Assembly: GCA_027563935.2 (NCBI GenBank)
Contig: CM050453.2
Span: forward strand, 89,192,665 to 89,256,664
Length of the DNA stretch: 64,000 nucleotides
Source of the DNA: Costus lasius
Lineage: Eukaryota > Streptophyta > Magnoliopsida > Zingiberales > Costaceae
Direction: 5' to 3'
Position 1 is the stretch's first letter. Each line of letters starts with the position of its first letter. A program made the position numbers and the translations under genes. A model generated the notes under the pieces. The model made no database searches and had not been told where the DNA came from. It saw nothing but the letters and a program-made list of their open reading frames with translations. Below are positions 11,816-24,428 of this stretch, piece after piece.

Positions 11816-12510
11816 GGTTGGGCAGCGTTGGGTTCCATTCGATCAAATGTAAAGGCAGATTTTTTTTTTAATTTTAAGTTAAGCTAAGGTGGGTAAGCCT
11901 GGTATCCGGTTTAGTCAAATTTAGGATTATTTGCAGGTTTTGTTGCAATTGGGCTTCAGATTCATGATAGTAGGCCTCGTCGAGAGATGAGCCGAGTAGC
12001 CGGGCCTAACTTGATTCAATTGTGCAGGGAACATGTTCAAATTCAGATCTAATTCCAGTGATTAAGCCGATTTAACTTTTGTTTTGAAAATTGTGAATTG
12101 GCTTGAGCCAGGATATTACTTGGGTTAAATTGTGAATTAGGCCAAAGACTGACTACTTTACTTTTCCTTTTTCACTTTCATAATTTTTTTACACATTCTT
12201 CTCTTTTTTGAATGCACATCTTTTTTTTTCTCTCACTTATTTTTAGACTATATTTCCTTAAAAGGAAACTACAGAAGAAAAAATATATTTTAATTATTAT
12301 TTTAAATATATTATTTTTTACTGTAGATTTCTTCTAAAAAATATAGCCTTAGTGATTGCTGCATGTTACAGTGATCTTGGATTGAAACAAGGAAAGAAAT
12401 AATTTTCTTCCATTACCGACTTTAACATGACCTTAACATTCTTTCAAGGCTGATTGATTTTTTTTTGTTACTTGTCTCTCCGAGATTCTCTTACCAGAGT
12501 TTTCTTCCAT
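11816..12510. other. Intergenic DNA, no gene
   Basis: Gene-free and AT-rich between the possible MITE and the LINE remnant. No feature is supportable. Confidence 0.4.
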
Positions 12511-13511
12511 TTTTTTTTTTTGAAAGGTAGAATTATTTTAACAATGGAGGCTTCTCCTATAATACAACCCAAGTAATATAATACAACCCAAGTAATTTAA
12601 CCAGTTAGTAGGCTAATAAAAGGAACATACAGACTTTCCAGCAAAACAAGCTAACCAGTTCACAGCATGGTTAGTTCTTCTAGGGATATAAAGAATTACA
12701 CAAGAAATCATCTTAAATAAAAGAAAATAAATTTCATAAAAAAAAGAAGAGTGAGAACAATCATTTGAGTAGAGATCACTCTATCTTCAATTATGTGAAT
12801 AGCAATATGAGAGTCAGTTTGATTGATTGCCTTCAGATATAATGGAGAGCAAATGTGACGGCTATAAATTTAGTAAAGAGGGCTGAAGGTCAAAAAAAAA
12901 AAAAAAAAGCCACCATTGCTAAATTGTAGCATCAAGAAGAATCTATAAGAAGAATCTATTGTTGGAGTTTGCACACCAAGAGCCATAAACATTAATTTTA
13001 ATAATTCTTTTAGGGGGCTTCATCCGAACATCAAGATTGTTAAAATAAGTTTGATAAAGTATTCTTTCCCTCAGTAGCATGGGCAAGACAAATGTCATTA
13101 AATTTAAAAAGAGTGGATCTAACAACATTAATAACAAAGAGAGTTATAAAAAAAAAATTCATTTCTAGTCTTCCAAAGAAACCAAAAAGTCATTAGAATC
13201 ACAGAAGCATTAGTCGAGCATTCAAAAATCCAACTTCAATCAACCTAGGAATGCTTAAAATCAAGTTGAAATTTCATAAGTTTATGTAGGAGAGATCAAA
13301 CTGAAGCAATAAAATTAGAGCGAAAAAATTTGTGCTCAATACAATCCTAATCCTTACCACATAAAACACAAGGTTCAACACCATAAATTTTAAGAAAAGA
13401 AAGGCAGGAGGATGTGGGTAGTCTTTGGTGAAGTAGCTTCCAACTGAAGACACAGATCTTTCGAGTAATAGGCATACACAACAGGATTTTCCACCTCTTC
13501 CAAGGTTCATT
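12511..13511 (-). pseudogene. LINE remnant: zinc-binding RT tail plus RNase H
   Basis: The decayed 3' part of a non-LTR retrotransposon, read on the minus strand. Near 13250-13510 the translation keeps the zf-RVT pattern found after LINE reverse transcriptase (FSWKLLHQRLPTSS, then a PCVLC-type pair). Near 12950-13000 it reads PPKRIIKINVYGSWC, the usual start of the LINE RNase H domain. Many stops and shifts break it. A 12-base poly-T at 12511-12522 would be the poly-A tail. The reverse transcriptase core is missing; homology stops at 13511, where another repeat begins. Confidence 0.72.
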
Positions 13512-15274
13512 TGTCACACCCTAACGAAAGTTTCACTTTGGACATGAGAGTTTAAAACATATACAAGCCAACACAATAACAATTCACACACTAAACTAGT
13601 AAACTTTTATTCACAAAAGTTTGAATCAAATTTAAAAATTTACAAACTATGCAAGAGCAAACCAAAGTATGTATATTACATCATCTTTCAACAAAACTCA
13701 AAATTTGGCAAACAATGCCAAATTACAAATGCAACAACTCAGCAAAATAAAATTAAACCATTTATTTTCCCCAAGAATGTAATTTTTCATTTTGAGATTG
13801 AGTCAAACCTAAATCTAGAGGCAAAACAAAGGGAGTTAGCTAGAAGAGCTAAATAGGAATCACAAAATGGATGCAACATAGGAAAGTTAATTAAATCAAT
13901 TTTACTAATCTACATGTTAATATCATATCCAGACAATTGTGTAAATCAAGAGCATAACTATAATATAACCTCACTCTTGAGTCCATATTCTTTGTTAGAG
14001 CATTTCTATCATTGCTCAACCGATAGAATAACTACCCTCAGACAACTCAGAGGATGTTGCATCCAGCACCTAGGACCTTGGTTACTCTAATGACTTTCCA
14101 TCAGATGACCTCTAGCTAGCACCTCTATAGCTAATCTATATTCACCACTATAGAGTCCATAGTGGTCTAGCTATTGTAATATAGCCCAGCAAAAAGGTCA
14201 GCCCATGTCACGACATTAAACATGCTCAAAACGTACCAAAACTATCATCACAAATGATTTAATAAAGCAACTAATACAACTATCCAGTCATATCAAAGTC
14301 ATCACAATGCATCATTCAATGGATAATGTTGAGTGCAATGGTAAAGAAATAATAAACATAGGAAACGAAAAATAAGGTATCACAAATTTTAAGTAAAGCT
14401 CAAAATATTGTGTTGAAAGGAGGAGTAGATTCCTATCTCAATGGTCGATTTTACCAATTATTTACCAATTCTCATGGCCTTTGATTCACCTTAGTTTCGA
14501 GTCTTGACTTTCATATTATTTTAAAATTTTATACAAGTTTATTATTTCTCATTCATGTCCACTAATGTATGCAAAAAAAAATCCTAAATTTAACATGCTA
14601 ATATTCTTAGACTTGATGGTTGCAATAATACTAAGATAATGATGATAACTTGAGGAAATAATTAAACAATAAGTAGTCTGTCTTACTTTTCACTTAATCA
14701 CAATGAAATGACTCCTCTTCTAGGGATGTCAATGGGTTGGGTACCCGCGACTTTTGACCAAACCCGAACCCGACTTGACCCAACCTAAACCCGACTAAAC
14801 TCGAGTCGGGTAGGTACTCGAGTCGAGTTTGGGTACCCGTTTAAATTAAAATATTTATTTTTAAATTATTTTTTATAAAATATAACTATAAAATAATAAT
14901 AGTAATAAATATATTTATTAAAAATTATTTTACTATATAAATATATATATAAATATAAAAATTTATTTTTTATTATATATTAATCGGGTACCCAAACCTG
15001 TGAGAGTAAATCCGAACCCGACCCGATTAGCTAATCGGGTACCCAAACCTACCATAAAACGGGCCGGGTACCCGCAAGTTCGGGTACCCATTGACACCCC
15101 TATCCTCTTTTATTATGGATGGCACAATGGTTGGTCTTCATGAGTTGGTTGTAGGTTCAAAGCGTATAATGGATGCAAAGCTCAACAAAAGGGCACATTG
15201 CATAGTAGCATAGTGGTAATAGGATTTCGAAGGGCTTTATTTTAGTGGAGTGCATTGGCTACAAGTGTGTGACA
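13512..15274. repeat. Possible solo LTR with TGTCACAC...GTGTGACA ends
   Basis: Starts TGTCACACCC and ends GTGTGTGACA, the complementary-end layout seen in many plant LTRs. It abuts the LINE homology break exactly and contains the 14721-15102 MITE. Flanks TCATT and ACCTT do not match, so no target duplication supports it. Apart from the MITE there is no gene in it. Confidence 0.33.
14721..15102. mobile_element. hAT-type MITE, 382 bp
   Basis: Terminal inverted repeats TAGGGATGTCAATGGGT and ACCCATTGACACCCCTA. The 8-bp flanks are TCCTCTTC (14713-14720) and TCCTCTTT (15103-15110), matching at 7 of 8. GGGTACCCG-type words fill both subterminal regions, with an AT-rich core between. Non-coding. Confidence 0.88.
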
Positions 15275-15470
15275 ACCTTGCATGAGGGGTGAGCATTATT
15301 CAGTTTTTACCGAATTTACCGATCTGTAAATCGGTAAATCAGTAAATCGGTTCGGTAATTTTGGTTTCGGTTTTCGGTTCGGTATTAATTTTTACGTAAT
15401 TTGGTATTTCGGGTTGGTAATTTGGTTTTCGGTTCGGTTCGGTAAATTACCGATTTGCCGATACATATAT

Positions 15471-15790
15471 AGTGAACATTTTAAAACAGTAAGAGGAATT
15501 CTCAATGCGATCACCCATGAGGAGCTCCCCAAGGTTCTCTATGCTGTCCTTGATGCCTTCCTGGGGGAGGCAAAATGGGAGCTGTAGTAGCTGAAGGGAA
15601 TCTCGATGTCAATGGATGTGAGCGAGTTCACCTTCACTGGGAGGGTGCCATTGGTCACGTACCGGTGGGGATAGCTGCCAGGGAGGTAGAATCCATTGCC
15701 AGACAGGATCGCGATGAAAGAAATCAAGATCCAAATGCTTAAACCGCGGGAAAATCTGACTCTAGCCTCGAATTCTGTAGCGGAACTCAT
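15471..15790 (-). pseudogene. Captured TM9SF (nonaspanin/EMP70) 5' gene fragment
   Basis: On the minus strand, the frame beginning at 15790 has a short N-terminus, a hydrophobic signal-like stretch (LSIWILISFIAILSG), then GFYLPGSYPHRY and VKVNSLTSIDIEIPFSYYS. These are landmarks of the N-terminus of plant TM9SF proteins, multispanning membrane proteins of the Golgi/endosomal system. A one-base loss near 15580-15595 then shifts the frame. The family signature continues in the next frame (ENLGELLMGDRIENS, then FKM) down to about 15471, where the hAT terminal repeats begin. Only about the first 105 residues of a normal 590-660-aa protein are present. The frame is broken and the lumenal and nine-helix parts are absent, so this is not a functional gene. 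The family call rests on remembered motifs and is strong. Confidence 0.85.
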
Positions 15791-17030
15791 CAGCGATGGG
15801 TTCTTTGCACAGATCTAGGGGCGTTAAAGTCGGCTATCACGGATTAGATTGAGAAAAAAAAACCTAATGATCAGAGCTAGTGAAGAAAACCATGCAGGAA
15901 AAAAAAAGCATACAATAGCTAGAAACAATAATTGAAGAACTACTCTTATCTTCTTAAAATTAACCAAAAATTGGAGGGGAAATGCACGAATTGATTGAAG
16001 ATCACCTTCTTCTATATTGAGGTAAGATGGAAAATCGCCTTCTTCTAGATTGAAGGAAATAACAGGTGAATAGGAAGAAAATTCCAACCTTTTATTAAAA
16101 AAAAATTAACAAAAAACATAAATTTTACAGGAGAAAAAGATAAGTACAAGAAAGTATGATTGGTTCATTGAAAGAAATCAACGATGCTACCTTGTTGTGG
16201 GAGGTCAAGCGGGGGAAGTATCTGCAGCAACGACGAAGGTATGCGTGTGGTGGGAGGAGATGGTGGCGGGTTCGTAATGACCGGTGGGAAGCTAATTTGT
16301 TCTTTACGTCTCCTTTGACAAAAATACTACTATTCCACCTCTCTAATTTCACATTTAAGAGACCACGGGTCCCACGAGATTGATTCGCTAACTCGCTCTT
16401 TTTTGTCATAAAAGCTAAGTAAATATTAATTTTCTTTTCAGTGAGTGAATATTAGAGCCGTCACAGCCTCACAGGACATGATTATACAATTATAATGAAT
16501 TTGTAATCATAATTAAATTAATTGATTTAGTATAAAAAACATGGATGGTCATACAGGACTTGACCTACACAATTCAATTATATTATATAAGTTGTATATA
16601 TTTTATATGTCACACGTATATTTATGTAATTTACATGTCACAATTCAATTCAAATACATTACATTATATAATTATAGATAGAATATAATGTGTGTTTGTT
16701 AAACGTTTTATTTATGTGATTATGTATAAAGGTTTAAATTTATTATTTTTTCAATTCAGTTGTTGTATGAATAATATATAAAAAAATAATGTGATATATA
16801 AGATTTGCACCGGTAGAAATCTAGGAGTAAAAGGTGTTAAATTTTGTATTTCAATTGATAAACCAAAAGTTACAAGAAAAATGAAATTAACAGGAATCAA
16901 ATTAGTGTCGAAGCTTAGAAATATATAATAAAAGAGAATTGAGACACTAATAGAAGATAATTATATAATTAAAAAAATAAAAATTTAATGTTAAGAAAAT
17001 TAAATAAATTAATTATATATATGTAAAAAT
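15791..17030. other. Remaining interior of the hAT element
   Basis: Two minus-strand frames (15824-16087 and 16125-16409) lie upstream of the TM9SF start and could be donor 5' UTR or promoter sequence. They show no domain. The rest is AT-rich. Confidence 0.4.
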
Positions 17031-17207
17031 CAGTAATTTGGTAAATTACCGAATTTACCGATCAGTAAATCGGTAAATTTATCGATCGGTAAATTCCTTA
17101 TTCGGTTCGGGATCAATTTTTGATATTTCGGTATTCGACAATTCGATTTTCGGTAATTCGGTATTCGGTAATTCGGTTTTTACCGAATACTCACCCTTAC
17201 CTTGCAT

Positions 17208-20183
17208 TCCTTCGTTTGCGCCACTATAATTTTATTTAGAGTGCCGTGCATGCTATATGGTTTTATTTATAGGTAAAATACTTACATGGCACAAGCAGTA
17301 TTTTATAGTGATTAAAATAATGACTCAAGGGGACTTAGAGAGAGTATTGTGAATTAAATATCTTGTGATTTTAAGAGAGAATTTACAATAGCATTTGTTA
17401 TGAAGTAATATTATAGGACTGGTTGTAATTTTTGTATCGAAGAATCATGAAAACCATCATATTTAGATAAAAATTTTGGATATTAATGTATAACTCTTTG
17501 ATAATCATGTATCCGAGCTAAATAAAACATTTAACTATCTATTTTCTATTACCTTACCAATATAATATAAACATTTATAATAGTATATTTGTATCATTTA
17601 ATATTAATAATATACAGCATTACTTTATTACATGTATGTAATATATCTAAATAATACAACATATGCAAATAATATATAAGACTACATATTTTTTTTTATT
17701 ATAAAAAATATTTTGTGTTTAATGTACAATAATATTACATGAATGTAGATAATAAAGAATTAATAATTATTATATATTTTAAATATATTGTTTTTCTTAT
17801 TGTTTTAATTTTTTTAGATGATTGTGAGTTTGAATTAAATTACCATTATATAATGAAATTTTGATTGAACAAATAACATAATATCCTAAGGGTTAAATCT
17901 TAACCATATTAACCAATGATACCCTCACTCGACTTAACAAAGCTCACACATATGGATAGAGATTATGCTCTTACCTTGTGCATCCGTTAGATATTCTAAG
18001 GAAGATAGATATAACATGCTTATTCGCATCCTCATGAAATTTTCAACCATAGCTAATAGCCTTAATAATCTACATTAGTGCAGAATTACTATACATAAAT
18101 TTATATAATATCCACAAAGTCCAATTTCATAATTGCCTATTTTCACCGTATTCTTAACTAGGACAAACTAAAGTGATATTGAGGGTTGTAAAGACCAAAA
18201 AGTCAAACACTTCATATGGATTGTTATGAAGATCAACTTGCAATTACTCTCTTTACCTCTAGTTTAAAGTATCTTTTATGTTCTAAATATTAATTAATAC
18301 ACGAGAATCAATATAGTGTATTGAACACATTGATGATACTCCATAGTCCAGAGCTTGATTAACAATTAAATCTTTTTTTAAAAGGAATGACATGTTTGAG
18401 CCAAACGAATCAATGCACCTTTTTGACATGAAAGAAATGCTAAGATATTTACTAATACTTAATTAATTTTTTTTTACAAAATTTAATAACTCAATTATGT
18501 GATTTTGGTCCTTGAGTGGGATAAAATTTTTAGTTTTTTTAAAGAATAACCACCTTTCTAAATGCACATCATTTTTTGGCCAATATACTCACGTGATGTT
18601 TCTTTTTTATGAATATATGCCTTGCTTTCTGTCATCTTATGATGAGATATTTTACGATTGTTAAATTTCTTGAAAATTTTATATCAATTGAGGTGGAGAA
18701 TAATTATATGTTTCTTTCCACTTTTATGCTCTCTTATCTAAAAGACACATGTAAATGATTGAATAAAAGACACCCACCCATTGCTACTGCTAGTGGCAAA
18801 ACCAAAGGCAAAATCAAATGGTTTGATTGCTTGATGTCTAGTGCTTACAATCTATATAGCACATGCGAGTACTTGTGCACTATCTTGCACAAAGGCTTTT
18901 AGGTTCGATTTCCTTTTTTAATTTTTCTAATGGTATACTAGATTCACAATTATATAAATACAAATACAATATTAATAGTTAGACACATTATAAATGGACA
19001 TAAATGTAATCAACACCAATGACAGCCTAAATGGACATAGATTAGCTAAATTTTATGGCTCCTTAATAGAGTAGCATTTTTAAGGAGACCTCGCCCTAAA
19101 ATGTTTTTGAGGAAACCAATCTATTGTTGAATCACCTATAAAACACGATCAAAACAACACCGAAATCTACTGATTAAATTTTCTTTCTCTCAGATTAAAA
19201 TCTTTTAGGGAGACACTCTTGCTAAAAAAATGTTTCCTCCTTGCGCTATTACAATGATATTAACTTAAACAATGACAGAGTGTTAATCAGAGTATTAAGT
19301 TTTACCATCACGGTTAAGATTCCAACTTGGACCTTTTCCAAATTCCAATCATTTAATGCATTTTAGATGTAATTATGACGTGCGAATTAACAAAAACGTC
19401 AATTTGGTCACTCCAAGAAATTAATGCAGCCAAATCCTGGGAATGCAAAGCGCCATCGGACCTTAAATGTGGGACTTGTCAAGTTCATATTCCATTAATT
19501 TCCAGTCTACTTCAACCACTGCTGAAAACGGCCAATTACAAAACAAGTCTATTACAAATTCAATGCCGTGCACAACTGCAATTTTTAAACCAAATCCGTC
19601 ATGATGAAATCCAATTTTATCATGACGATGCATGCTTAATGTATTTTTCAAGTGAAATAGAGATACCTAAGACAGTGGATATGTATATTACAATAAAAGA
19701 CAAAACAAAGCGTTCCTCAGATACAACAATAGTGAATTAACTAGTGTTTTTTCCATCTTACTTGTGTTTTATCCATTCGGCAAATGCCGAAATCTGTTGT
19801 AATGTGGGAGATGGAACTGAAACCCAAGCCTGAAATCGCAATACATGAAATCTTCACATTATATGTAAATCAGCAGTTGAGCAATCTTTTAATCAATAAA
19901 TTCAGAGAAACAAACCGCTTCTAGTACTCTTGACAGAAATGACAAACTTAGCTAAGCGTATTCAAATAACAGGGTACGGTGTAGCAGAACTAGTAAGCTC
20001 AGGATGGAATGGAGACAGAACTCTAATTGATAGTCTTGATCAATATATATCAAAATGTATAAACTTCAAATTTATGTGATTATAATAACTCACGCAAAAC
20101 ATAGTAACAGAAACACACTTATAAATGAAAAGAAAGAAGACTTTTGCTATACAATGTGATGTTACTCACTTGGTCGTGGTCTC
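17208..20183. other. AT-rich intergenic DNA, no gene
   Basis: About 3 kb without a supportable gene. A plus-strand frame at 19375-19740 (121 aa) has no recognisable domain and overlaps an antisense frame, so I do not call it. The last few hundred bases should include the 3' UTR of the F-box gene. Confidence 0.5.
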
Positions 20184-21422
20184 TCAGTTGACAGAGGGAA
20201 TGACCCAGGTAGGAGGAGGCCATGTCCGGCAGAAGTCATACCCACCACAAGGCTTGAGGCTCTTCTTCTCCAGATCAAACACTCCAACATCCGGAACCAC
20301 CTCATGGCACTTCTCATACGAGCACGACCCATCATCTGTCAAATAGACGCAATTCCCCCTCAGCTCGGGGCAGTCCTTCACCCAGATCGCAATCGAGTTG
20401 TTCTTGCCCAAGAACAATGCGAATTCCCGCAACTCGTCGGCTTCATTATCCACCCACACGCATCCTTTGGGCCCGTCCGCCTCCAATCTGAACACCTCCA
20501 CCCTGGTGGTCACGCACTCCACGTATACCGGCCTGGGCTCCCACTTGGACTTGGGGTGGGCCGGTTCCTTCCACCGATGCACCTGGAGGAGCTGCCCCCC
20601 GGGTAGTTCCACAAGGTACTTGGAGCACTCGCGGTAGCCCAAACTCGGGGCCACAAGCGTTGAGACTGGGCGGGGACCCTCGAGGTCCCAGGCTTCCACC
20701 CTGCCCCTCGACTCCAAGGTCAGGAACTGCCCGCCGGACGAGCCGAAGACGTCTACCCAGTAGAGGGATGGCGTGTCGATGAGCGTCCACGCCTCGTCGC
20801 CGGCCCTAGCAAACGCCAGCGCGAAGAGGAGATTGTGAATTAGCATCACAGTGTAGCCGCCCCAAGCAGAGGAGGGCGAGGGGCGGGAAGGCGGGGCGGA
20901 GAGTACGGCCTTCTCGTAGATGAAATACCGCAACCTATCCGGCGCGAACGGCTCCGGCGGGATGTCTTCCCCGAAGAGGACAGAGTATCCGGCAACGAGG
21001 CCGCGGCCGTCGCGGACGGCATCGATGAAGGGAAAAGTGGTGACGGAGGGGAGGCAGATCTGCTCGCCGGAGAGGGGGTGAAGTAGGTGGAGCTCGGAAT
21101 CAGAGTCGGCGGTGACTAGCCAGCCGTGGGAGGAGCCGATAACGAGGCGATCGGAGATGGGAGGGTCGGGTAAGGGAATCCTGTAAGGGCGGCGATCGGC
21201 GAGGCTGAGGAAGGCTGCAGCGGAAGGGGACGGGGTGAAGGTGGGATTGAACGGGAGCATGAGCCAGGGGGATTGGGGAACGGGGTGGCGGAAGAGGTGG
21301 AATCCGGCGGCAGAGCGCCAGGAGGAGCAGACGGCAGTGAAACGGATCCGGTCGGCGATGGGGAGGCGTTCGAGGACGGAGGCGAGGAGGTCGATCGGAA
21401 GGTCGGACCACGCGGCGGTCAT
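20184..21422 (-). CDS. F-box protein with DUF295 domain
   Basis: A complete 412-aa single-exon gene. The N-terminal F-box (about 6-40) has the pattern LPIDLLASVLERLP followed by FTAVCSSWRSAA. This is the segment that binds SKP1 in SCF ubiquitin ligases. The rest matches the plant DUF295 family: SSHGWLVTAD at about 97-106, LLHPLSGEQICLPS at about 113-126, and the C-terminal CRTWPPPTWVIPS at about 398-410. By analogy it would be the substrate-recognition subunit of an SCF complex; the target is unknown. This family is large and fast-evolving in plants, so orthology cannot be assigned. The chosen ATG gives the standard four-to-six-residue lead into the F-box. No stop or shift interrupts the frame. 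Coding sequence is GC-rich against AT-rich flanks, as for the transporter gene. Confidence 0.93.
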   Translation of the reverse strand: MTAAWSDLPIDLLASVLERLPIADRIRFTAVCSSWRSAAGFHLFRHPVPQSPWLMLPFNPTFTPSPSAAAFLSLADRRPYRIPLPDPPISDRLVIGSSHGWLVTADSDSELHLLHPLSGEQICLPSVTTFPFIDAVRDGRGLVAGYSVLFGEDIPPEPFAPDRLRYFIYEKAVLSAPPSRPSPSSAWGGYTVMLIHNLLFALAFARAGDEAWTLIDTPSLYWVDVFGSSGGQFLTLESRGRVEAWDLEGPRPVSTLVAPSLGYRECSKYLVELPGGQLLQVHRWKEPAHPKSKWEPRPVYVECVTTRVEVFRLEADGPKGCVWVDNEADELREFALFLGKNNSIAIWVKDCPELRGNCVYLTDDGSCSYEKCHEVVPDVGVFDLEKKSLKPCGGYDFCRTWPPPTWVIPSVN

Positions 21423-21503
21423 GGAGAAGAGAAGCAGAGGATGAATGAAGTGTCGAGGATGGATGTGCTTCTTCTGGTATAGGCGGAGGTTTTATGAACC
21501 GTG

Positions 21504-21512
21504 CCTTTATAG
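21504..21512 (-). promoter_or_regulatory. TATA box of the F-box gene
   Basis: Reads CTATAAAGG on the minus strand, about 82-90 nt upstream of the ATG. It is a good core-promoter match at a sensible distance; transcription start is inferred only. Confidence 0.55.
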
Positions 21513-23550
21513 AGTATGGATCGGAAGGGGAGCCCACAATTAGTGGGCTGGCGTAGCCCGCAGGTCTGTTTCAAACAGAGGCGGCACACTTGACACTAAT
21601 ACGTAAATTACGTGTCATCGCTGATGGATATTGGCCGCTCGTTTCGCTGAGGCAGCACTTCGGCCTCACATACCACGCGCGGCCCAGAACCACAAGTCCG
21701 CAGATATCTCGTGCCTTGCGCCAGACACCGAATAATTTATAATTTATCACTCTAAAGTATGCTATTAAAAAGTGCATATTAAAATCTCTGAAATTTATAA
21801 ATAAATGTGTAATTTTATAAATAAATTTAGTAAATTTAATTTCTTTGAAATTAAAGTTCTATATTTTATCACTCTAAAGTATGCATATTAAAATCTCTGA
21901 AATTAGATTAAGTTTGAAATGTGAATTTATATTATCTACTATAATTATGGTAGATTAGATTCGGCAATAATTGTGTGATTTTAAATTATACAAGTTACAT
22001 ATTATTGTCTTTCTTGCCTTCAAAATTGTACCAATGTACATAATTTTTAAAATATTTATCACAATTTAAATAATTAAAAAACTTGAAATTGGAAAAGCTA
22101 AATTACATTATTCCTTCAAAGATTATATTAGCTGAGGAGTCCTTTAAGTTAAAGAAAATTAAAGGAATAGGTTTTGCCCGCTAATAAAACAAATTAAAAA
22201 TATAATTAATTTCACTAGATTTTCGATAAGCTTTCCCCTCTATTAATATTTGAAAAGGTAAGTCTTCAACACTTGTAAGCAATATGTAATTTCATTGTTT
22301 GAGCCCTTGATTCGCAACATACAAGAATATTATGGTCTTGGTTCCAATTGATGTTCAAATATATGTTCTTGTTCGGTTCTGTTTATTAAAGTATAGTAAT
22401 TGATATCTTGCATCATATTTTATTCATATTCTAAATTTGTTATGAGGCGTGTACAATATAGTTGGGATCCATCTTATAGCATACATTGAACACATGATCA
22501 CACTATGACAAGTGTGTTCATCACTTTCGAGTGCATTTTTGGGTAACAACACTCAGACCCAATTTGATTTTATATACTCATTTCATATCATTCATATCTT
22601 ATTGTATCATACCATGTCTAGTTCATGGATATTGTTTATGATATGTCTAATTGATTATTCATACATTCATATGCTGTGCTACTCTTATTATTCTTTTCTA
22701 TTTATTGACTATGCATTACCACATTGTCCTTGTACTCTTTTTGTTATCTTGACCAATTGGCCTCTCTTCCCCAATTAAGTTTTGACTTTGACTCAAGAGA
22801 GTGGTTTACTTAGAATTGTTGCAAATCCGCAAGGGAATAGCTATTCTTTTTTCAAATCCTAACTTAGATCTGAACACACCATCTGGGAGCAAGCAACTTA
22901 TGATTAAGGATGATGACACATTAGCCTTTCTTTTCTAGTCTAGATTATTGTTAGTTAGAAATTTGCCAAATGCAACAAATAATTCAACTTTAATTATTTT
23001 AGACATATAGTTTCATTATTGGAGTTAATGCAATTTGTATTTCTCATTAAAGACAATGTAATAGATAGTTAATTTATTTTAAAGCTTGGTTTGTTATTCA
23101 GTATTGAAGTTACACACTTTCATAATTGAGATCAGAGTGTGACATAAAAGTTTTTAGGGAAACACTTGAGTGTCTTCTTTGTCCTCTTGTACTGCATCAA
23201 CTAGTATTAGAGCCCAATTGGTCTTTTCTTATATCCACAACTATATTTGTAGTTGATTATTTCTCTTCACAATAGTAGTCTTACTTACACAAGCCCTCTT
23301 ATAGATGCTCCTCCCACAACATCTTCCAATAATCCTCTCTCTATCATGACATTCCTCCCAAATGCTCTACACTCTGCACTAATCAACACAAGCACACCTT
23401 GCCTATCGTGATGCTTCTAAAACTTTATATAGTCCTAACGCAACCAAGCACAACGAATGGTGACAATCCCTAGATATTCAATGGGGTGGGCAAGCGTGGG
23501 GGCGCACCTCAGACTTGGGGTGCGTGTGTTACTGAGGATGACATGACAAA
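21513..23550. other. AT-rich intergenic DNA, no gene
   Basis: Upstream of the F-box gene. The plus-strand frame at 22512-22778 is a hydrophobic low-complexity translation with no domain. Two short direct repeats of TATCACTCTAAAGTATGC occur near 21746 and 21859. Confidence 0.45.
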
Positions 23551-23961
23551 GAACTTGTTTGGCTTCACTGTTAATAGCTTTATAACTGTGCTATATTGCA
23601 CTGTGCTGTATTATCAAAATTTATAAGATATTTGGTTAATAGCTTTTTAACTGCTGTCAAAATTTAAAATAATAAATAAATATATTATTTTAAATTATTT
23701 AAAATAATAATATATTTTATTTTTTGTTAGTATTAAAATTTTAAATTATTTAAAATAATAATACTTAAAATTTTAAATGAAATCATGTAAATTACTTTTT
23801 TGAAAAAGCGGAAGCTGCAAAAGCTTCAAATTATAGCATTTCTAACTTCTGCTTTTTTGCTGCTTTTTACTGCTTCTGCTTTTCATTACCAAATAGTTTT
23901 TTTTCTACTTTCAGCTTAAAAGCTGATTAAAAGCAGCTTAAAAGCGGGGCCAAATAGGCCC
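23551..23961. mobile_element. MITE copy 1, TGTTTGGC family
   Basis: About 411 bp, homologous along its length to the copy at 26534-26951. The left end is GAACTTGTTTGGC, the right end GCGGGGCCAAATAGGCCC, and the core repeats AAATAATAAATAAATAT-type words. AAA on both sides is a possible 3-bp duplication, which would fit PIF/Harbinger, but this is weak. Confidence 0.7.
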
Positions 23962-24428
23962 AAAGTCTACTAGTGTAGCCATGCTGGCTACCCAAACCCA
24001 TGAGCATGTCTAAATTGACCCAAGGATATAAGTGCAAGTGGAGTATTGAGTCCTAACCCAGGGGGTCCCATCATTCGAGGTGCAAGTGCATGCGGGGATT
24101 TGACACCCAAGATGTAGGGGACATGGAGCACACGAGTGAGCAATGCGCATAAGGGTTGACAGATGCAGGTGCGAGCATGGGCGTGTGGATACAAGGCGTG
24201 CGGGGTGTGCAAGTGTGTGCATGCACAAGCACCAAGGTCTGTCTAGCAAACCTCAAGTGCACAAAGGAGTGTCCCACAGGTGAGCGGGGGCATGGGCAAA
24301 TAATGCACGAGCTAGAGTTCAACCATCCCCTAGAGTCTATGACAGGGTTGAGGCATGCATCACTTGGGGTTAGCACAAACACCCTAGGGCGCATGTGTGG
24401 TCGAGGACACTGTCCCCTTATGAGTCAT
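23962..24428. other. GC-richer repeat DNA, no gene
   Basis: Overlapping frames in both directions (23988-24431) come from a C/A/G-biased stretch rich in TGCAAGTG/CATGCAC words. The translations are His/Cys-rich low complexity. Probably the non-coding part of a retroelement. Confidence 0.4.

Larger units (their letters stand above)
15284..17199. mobile_element. Non-autonomous hAT-type element carrying a TM9SF gene fragment
   Basis: A 1,916-bp element with ends GAGGGGTGAGCATTATTC and, in reverse, TAAGGGTGAGTATTCGG. It is flanked by a perfect 8-bp duplication CCTTGCAT (15276-15283 and 17200-17207). Subterminal regions of about 170 bp repeat CGGTAAAT/ATTTACCG/CGGTAATTCGG words. No transposase is present. 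The interior holds a piece of a cellular gene on the minus strand, which makes this a Pack-type hAT derivative. Confidence 0.87.

Noticed and set aside
15120..15240. Possible SINE with TGGCACAATGG and TAGCATAGTGG
   Set aside because: A-box-like words occur, but the B box is poor, there is no poly-A end and no target duplication.
18770..18925. tRNA-like stretch ending in AGGTTCGATTTCC
   Set aside because: B-box-like word only; no foldable cloverleaf and no matching A box at tRNA spacing.
19375..19740. 121-aa plus-strand frame
   Set aside because: No recognisable domain, weak start context and an overlapping antisense frame; could be chance.
20304..21537. Alternative frames within the F-box gene
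   Set aside because: Same reason: out-of-frame shadows of a complete, domain-bearing CDS.
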